Below the pieces are notes generated by a model, which was not told the origin of the DNA, searched no databases, and worked only from the letters and a program-made list of their open reading frames with translations. A stretch of DNA of 47,272 nt from Betaproteobacteria bacterium (GTDB lineage: Bacteria > Pseudomonadota > Gammaproteobacteria > Burkholderiales > SG8-39), in contig CANIEV010000008.1 of NCBI GenBank assembly GCA_947466535.1, positions 1-47,272 on the forward strand. Direction: 5' to 3'. The number at the start of each line of letters is the position of its first letter. Within the stretch, counting starts at the first letter, position 1. The position numbers and the translations under genes were made by a program. Shown here piece after piece: positions 43,676 through 47,272 of the stretch.

Positions 43676-45097
43676 TTACGCAGCGTCTGCGACCAGTTTC
43701 CCCGGATTCATAAGGTTCCCCGGGTCGAACGTAGACTTCAGCTCAAGCATCAGGTCGTAGGCTTCCCCGTGCTCCTTCATCAGCCATTTGATCTTGCCCA
43801 TGCCGATGCCGTGTTCGCCGGTGCAGGTGCCTTCCATCTCGAGGGCGCGGTTCACCAGTCGGTCGTTCAGGGTTTTCGCTTCCTTGAGATCCGTTTCGCT
43901 TTCCGGGCGGACCAGGATGACTAGGTGAAAATTTCCGTCCCCGACGTGGCCGAACATCGGGATGGGCATTGATGCGCCGTCGATGTCACGTGCCGTCGCA
44001 AGCATGCATTCGGTCAGGCGCGATATCGGCACGCAGACATCGGTCGACACCGCGCGCGTGCCCGGACGCAGTTGCAGGCAGGCGAAGTAGGCGTTGTGCC
44101 GGGCGGACCAGAGCCGGTTCCTGTCCTCGGTGAGCGTTGCCCATTCGAAGCCTTCGCCGCCATGCTCGGTTGCGATCTCCTGAACCAGTTGAGCCTGCTC
44201 CTTTACGGAGGCCGCGGTGCCGTGGAATTCGAGAAACAGCGTGGGCTGTTCGCGGTAGGCGGTCTTCGAGTGCGCGTTCAGTGCCTTCATGGTGAGGGCG
44301 CAGAGCGCTTCGCTGCGGGCGATCGGAATGCCGGCCTGCAGCGTCTGGATCACGGTATTTACCGCGCCGCCGATGTCCTTGAATGAGCAGACCGCGGCGG
44401 ACATTGCCTCGGGTATCGCATACAGGCGGACAGTCACTTCGGTGATGATGCCAAGCGTGCCTTCGGCGCCGACGAACAAGCGGGTCAGGTCGTAGCCGGC
44501 GGCGGATTTCCTTGACCGACGGGAAGTGCGAATGACGCGGCCATCTGCGAGCACGACGCTGAGCGAGAGCACGTTCTCGCGCATCGTGCCGTAGCGCACT
44601 GCGTTGGTGCCTGAGGCCCGGGTCGAGGCCATGCCACCGATCGAGGCATCGGCCCCCGGGTCGACCGGGAAGAACAGGCCGGTGTGGCGTATCTCGTCAT
44701 TCAGTTGCTTGCGGGTGACACCTGCCTGCACGGTGACATCGAGATCCTCGGTGTTGACCTTGATGATCCTGTTCATCTGGCTCAGGTCGACGCATACCCC
44801 GCCGCGGATCGCAAGCACGTGGCCTTCGAGCGAAGAGCCGACGCCGTAGGGCACCATCGGGGTGTTGAAGCGCCGGCAAATGTTGACGACTTCCCGGACT
44901 TCCTCGGTCGTGTGCGGAAACACCACTGCATCGGGCAAGGCATACGGGTAATAGGACTCGTCCTTGCCGTGATGTTCGCGCACGCCGCGGGAGGCGGTCG
45001 CACGATCGCCAAGGAGCGCGCGCAGTTCCTCGAACAACGGGACGCTTAGCCGGGACGCGGCTTCGGCATGCTGGATCGGGTCAATCGGCTGCTTCAT
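43676..45097 (-). CDS. FAD-linked oxidase (GlcD / D-lactate dehydrogenase type)
   Basis: The 473-residue flavoprotein has a PCMH FAD-binding domain (VPYGVGSSLEGHVLAIRGGVCVDLS, ADASIGGMASTRASGTNAVRYG, VGAEGTLGIITEVTVRLY) and a C-terminal oxidase cap with FGHVGDGNFHLVILV and TCTGEHGIGMGKIKWL. This fits D-lactate dehydrogenase (cytochrome) or the glycolate oxidase GlcD subunit; with no glcE/glcF beside it, a stand-alone D-2-hydroxyacid dehydrogenase is more likely. No signal peptide is seen. pgi lies upstream on the same strand with a 90-base gap. Confidence 0.88.
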   Translation of the reverse strand: MKQPIDPIQHAEAASRLSVPLFEELRALLGDRATASRGVREHHGKDESYYPYALPDAVVFPHTTEEVREVVNICRRFNTPMVPYGVGSSLEGHVLAIRGGVCVDLSQMNRIIKVNTEDLDVTVQAGVTRKQLNDEIRHTGLFFPVDPGADASIGGMASTRASGTNAVRYGTMRENVLSLSVVLADGRVIRTSRRSRKSAAGYDLTRLFVGAEGTLGIITEVTVRLYAIPEAMSAAVCSFKDIGGAVNTVIQTLQAGIPIARSEALCALTMKALNAHSKTAYREQPTLFLEFHGTAASVKEQAQLVQEIATEHGGEGFEWATLTEDRNRLWSARHNAYFACLQLRPGTRAVSTDVCVPISRLTECMLATARDIDGASMPIPMFGHVGDGNFHLVILVRPESETDLKEAKTLNDRLVNRALEMEGTCTGEHGIGMGKIKWLMKEHGEAYDLMLELKSTFDPGNLMNPGKLVADAA

Positions 45098-45187
45098 CGT
45101 TTGCCTCGGAATAATCGGTGATGTGCTGGACCAGCGGCCATCGTTTCCTGCGCGTTCGCCGCAGCGTAGTCGCAGGTCCGGATCAAG

Positions 45188-46732
45188 TCAACGCGTGCCG
45201 GACTCGCCGCGAGCGCGTCGCAGCAATGCAGCACTGGACGGGTCGAGTTCGCCGGGATGTCCTTCGGCCAGTCGACGCGCGATGCCTTTGCCGAGTTCGA
45301 CACCCCACTGGTCGAATGAATTGATGTTCCAGAGCACGCCATTAACGAATGTCCTGTGCTCGAAGAGGGCAAGCAATTGCCCGAGCGATTCGGGGGTGAG
45401 CTTGCGCAGCACGATGGTCGTAGACGGGCGGTTGCCGGGCGAGCGGCGATGCGGCTGCCCGTCGGGGGAGCCGGTCATCAGCGCAGCGGCCTGCGCGATC
45501 GCGTTTGCAACCAGCAGGTCGTGGGAGCCGCTGTCACCGTCATAGTCGGCGAGCACGACGAATTCGACCGGAACGAAGCGCATGCCCTGGTGCAGCAACT
45601 GGTGGAACGAGTGCTGGCTGGTCGAACCTGTGCCGCCCCAGATGATCGGCGCGGTGGTGTAGTCAACAGGATTGTCGTCGCGGTCAACCGACTTGCCGTT
45701 GGATTCCATCGAGAGTTGCTGCAGCCAGCTGACCAGGTCGCGCAGACGCTCCGAATACGGCAGCAGGGCCTCGCTCTGTGCGCCGAGAAAATTCGTGTTC
45801 CACACCGAAAGCAGCGCAAGGATGATCGGAAGGTTCGCCTCGAGCGGAGCAGTGCGGAAGTGGGTGTCCATGGCACGGGCGCCCGTGAGCAGGCGCTCGA
45901 ACGAGTTCCAGCCGAGTGCGAGGGCCGCCGACAGGCCGACTGCGGACCAGACCGAGAACCGGCCACCGATGGAATCCTGCATCGGGAAAACCCGGTCCGT
46001 CGCCACGCCGAAGTCTAGCGCGGCCGGCCGATTCGCGGTTATTGCGGCAAGGTGCGTTTCGGCGGAGGCGCCCAGAGTGCCACGAAGCCATTCCCGCGCA
46101 CGCCTTGCATTGTTGACCGTCTCCACCGTGCCGAAGGTCTTGGAGGCAACCACGATCAGTGTCGTCGCGGGGTCGAGCCCGTCCAGCGCGTAATCGAGGT
46201 CGGCCGCATCGGCGTTGGCGGTGAAGCGGACAGTCAGTCCCGATTCTCCGAGGCCGTGCAGCGCGTGCGCCACCAGCCGCGGTCCCGAGTCCGATCCGCC
46301 GATGCCGAGGTTGACGACAGCGGCGAACGGCTTGCCGCGGGCGCCTCGAATGTCACCCGATATCACCGACTCGACGAACCGGCGCATCTGCTCACGCACC
46401 GTCCGAACGTCCTCCGTCGCGATCGCATCTTCGTCGCGCAGGGCGGAATGAAGCGCAGCGCGATTCTCGGTGTTGTTGATCGCATCGCCTGCGAACATGC
46501 GCGTTCGCCAGCCCGCGACATCCGATTGCACCGCGAAGGTCCGCAGCAATTGCATCGTCTTGTCCGTGACGCGCTGCTTCGACCAGTCAACGAAAAGATC
46601 GCCGCATTCGATGCTGAATCTCGCGGCGCGCCCGGGGTCCGCCGAGAACAACCCGGTGAGGGATTGGTCGGCGATTTCGTGCCGGTGCGCTTCAAGCGCG
46701 ATCCAGGCGGGACTTTGCGTCAGTCGAGACAT
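45188..46732 (-). CDS. pgi: Glucose-6-phosphate isomerase
   Basis: Pgi interconverts glucose 6-phosphate and fructose 6-phosphate. It has 514 residues from the ATG at 46732 (MSRLTQSPAWIALEAHRHEI). Family signatures are DSIGGRFSVWSAVGLS and, at the C-terminus, NSFDQWGVELGKGIA. The sugar-phosphate loop reads GIGGSDSGP, with Ser where many homologues have Leu. A longer open frame upstream overlaps the next gene and has no family similarity. The protein is slightly shorter than the E. coli enzyme. Confidence 0.95.
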   Translation of the reverse strand: MSRLTQSPAWIALEAHRHEIADQSLTGLFSADPGRAARFSIECGDLFVDWSKQRVTDKTMQLLRTFAVQSDVAGWRTRMFAGDAINNTENRAALHSALRDEDAIATEDVRTVREQMRRFVESVISGDIRGARGKPFAAVVNLGIGGSDSGPRLVAHALHGLGESGLTVRFTANADAADLDYALDGLDPATTLIVVASKTFGTVETVNNARRAREWLRGTLGASAETHLAAITANRPAALDFGVATDRVFPMQDSIGGRFSVWSAVGLSAALALGWNSFERLLTGARAMDTHFRTAPLEANLPIILALLSVWNTNFLGAQSEALLPYSERLRDLVSWLQQLSMESNGKSVDRDDNPVDYTTAPIIWGGTGSTSQHSFHQLLHQGMRFVPVEFVVLADYDGDSGSHDLLVANAIAQAAALMTGSPDGQPHRRSPGNRPSTTIVLRKLTPESLGQLLALFEHRTFVNGVLWNINSFDQWGVELGKGIARRLAEGHPGELDPSSAALLRRARGESGTR

Positions 46733-46739
46733 GCGGCTT

Positions 46740-47272
46740 CTATTCCCTGATGTACAGCCGGTAACGCTCGCTGTCGCGCGGCCGGCTTCCTTCCCAGACT
46801 CGGCGCCAGCCTTGACCGACACGCTCGTCTTCACCCGAACGACCCTGGACCAGCAACGCGGGGCAACGGATCGGCATGCTACCCAGCATATGCGTTTCGG
46901 CGCGATGCGTGACGATGCCGGCATGATAATCGAGCGCGGCGCGCTGCGATTCGCCCAGCCCCCGGCTTTCTATACAGGAAACGCCGCGGGGCAGTGCGCG
47001 TTTCAGCCCGTCGGCGAGTGACATCGCTACGGGTTTGTAGGTCTTGCCATAGTCCGCCCACGGCAGCCAGAGCGTCATCGCCAAACCCCAAAAAAGACTC
47101 ACGCCGCCGGTCCACCAGAGGACGCTTCGGTACGGGGAATGCTCGCTGCGCGCAATCGTCCAGATCCATCCCGCGCTCAGAACGATCGCGGCAATAAGGG
47201 CTATCAACTGGAATTGCGGGACAAAGCCCGGCTCCAAACGGGTGAAGTTGCGCGCCATGCGCTCAGGCGCCC
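46740..47272 (-). CDS. C-terminal part of a glycosyltransferase-39/ArnT-like membrane protein (truncated by window edge)
   Basis: The frame is open through to the end of the window, so the gene continues beyond it. About 177 C-terminal residues are visible: two hydrophobic segments (FQLIALIAAIVLSAGWIW; VLWWTGGVSLFWGLAMTLWLPW) followed by a soluble tail with YKPVAMSLADGLKRALPRGVSCI. This matches the last part of GT39/ArnT-type sugar transferases of the inner membrane as I know them; the N-terminal catalytic half is missing, so the call is tentative. It precedes pgi by 7 bases. Confidence 0.65.
   Translation of the reverse strand, partial: APERMARNFTRLEPGFVPQFQLIALIAAIVLSAGWIWTIARSEHSPYRSVLWWTGGVSLFWGLAMTLWLPWADYGKTYKPVAMSLADGLKRALPRGVSCIESRGLGESQRAALDYHAGIVTHRAETHMLGSMPIRCPALLVQGRSGEDERVGQGWRRVWEGSRPRDSERYRLYIRE

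Noticed and set aside
46733..46924. 64-residue N-terminal extension of Pgi
   Set aside because: It overlaps the upstream glycosyltransferase gene and does not match the family; the ATG at 46732 begins the conserved sequence.

Overview
The window reads as a contiguous chromosomal segment of a betaproteobacterium. The ilvI-ilvH-ilvC-pssA order, the rplU-rpmA-obgE-proB run, a Lys/Ala-rich H1-like histone, a PhaM-type PHB-granule protein and the M48-rsgA / orn neighbourhood all fit Burkholderiales or Rhodocyclales. I cannot name a genus. I saw no insertion sequence, prophage or CRISPR array. Base composition is uneven: about 53-55% GC in hand-counted rows up to ~25 kb and about 60-70% in rows after ~26 kb.

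Layout. 0.2-5.4 kb: branched-chain amino-acid synthesis (ilvI, ilvH, ilvC), phosphatidylserine synthase (pssA) and pyrF. 5.5-8.4 kb: a small lytic transglycosylase overlapping proS, and divergent rppH. 8.4-11.6 kb: a peroxide/iron-type cluster (rubrerythrin, Fe-S oxidoreductase, DUF3501, CNP1-like) behind a Fur/PerR-like palindrome. 11.6-15.5 kb: rplU-rpmA-obgE-proB on the minus strand, ispB divergent. 15.6-19.5 kb: tRNA-Pro(CGG), a PP0621-like protein, the PilS/PilR two-component pair and ampD. 19.7-24 kb: class Ia ribonucleotide reductase nrdA/nrdB behind two NrdR-like boxes. 24.3-25.9 kb: histone-like gene with a structured 3' region, then a second lytic transglycosylase. 25.9-35.1 kb: an aminotransferase, NADP-malic enzyme, patatin, PhaM, FIST protein, SDR, quinone oxidoreductase and proline iminopeptidase. 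35.1-37.9 kb: a LysR regulator and a TerC-family membrane protein transcribed divergently, then a universal stress protein. 38-47 kb: Nudix CoA hydrolase, SapC-like, CobD/CbiB-like, DUF2007/RsgA/M48, oligoribonuclease, FAD-linked oxidase, pgi and a truncated glycosyltransferase.

The most striking observation is in the 579-base gap between the LysR gene and terC. It holds two separate yybP-ykoY (manganese) riboswitch aptamers, back to back on opposite strands. The plus-strand copy leads into terC, as expected for this RNA family. The minus-strand copy leads into the LysR regulator. It is followed by a complete set of mutually exclusive hairpins ending in a U-tract terminator, from which a Mn-ON transcription antitermination mechanism can be read. 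Mn control of a LysR-type regulator, in a divergon where both arms carry the same metal-sensing RNA, is not something I recognise as described.

Other signals worth attention are the rubrerythrin/Fe-S/DUF3501 unit with its operator, the paired hairpins behind the histone gene, a probable CTG start for ampD, and the PhaM/FIST/patatin/reductase cluster.
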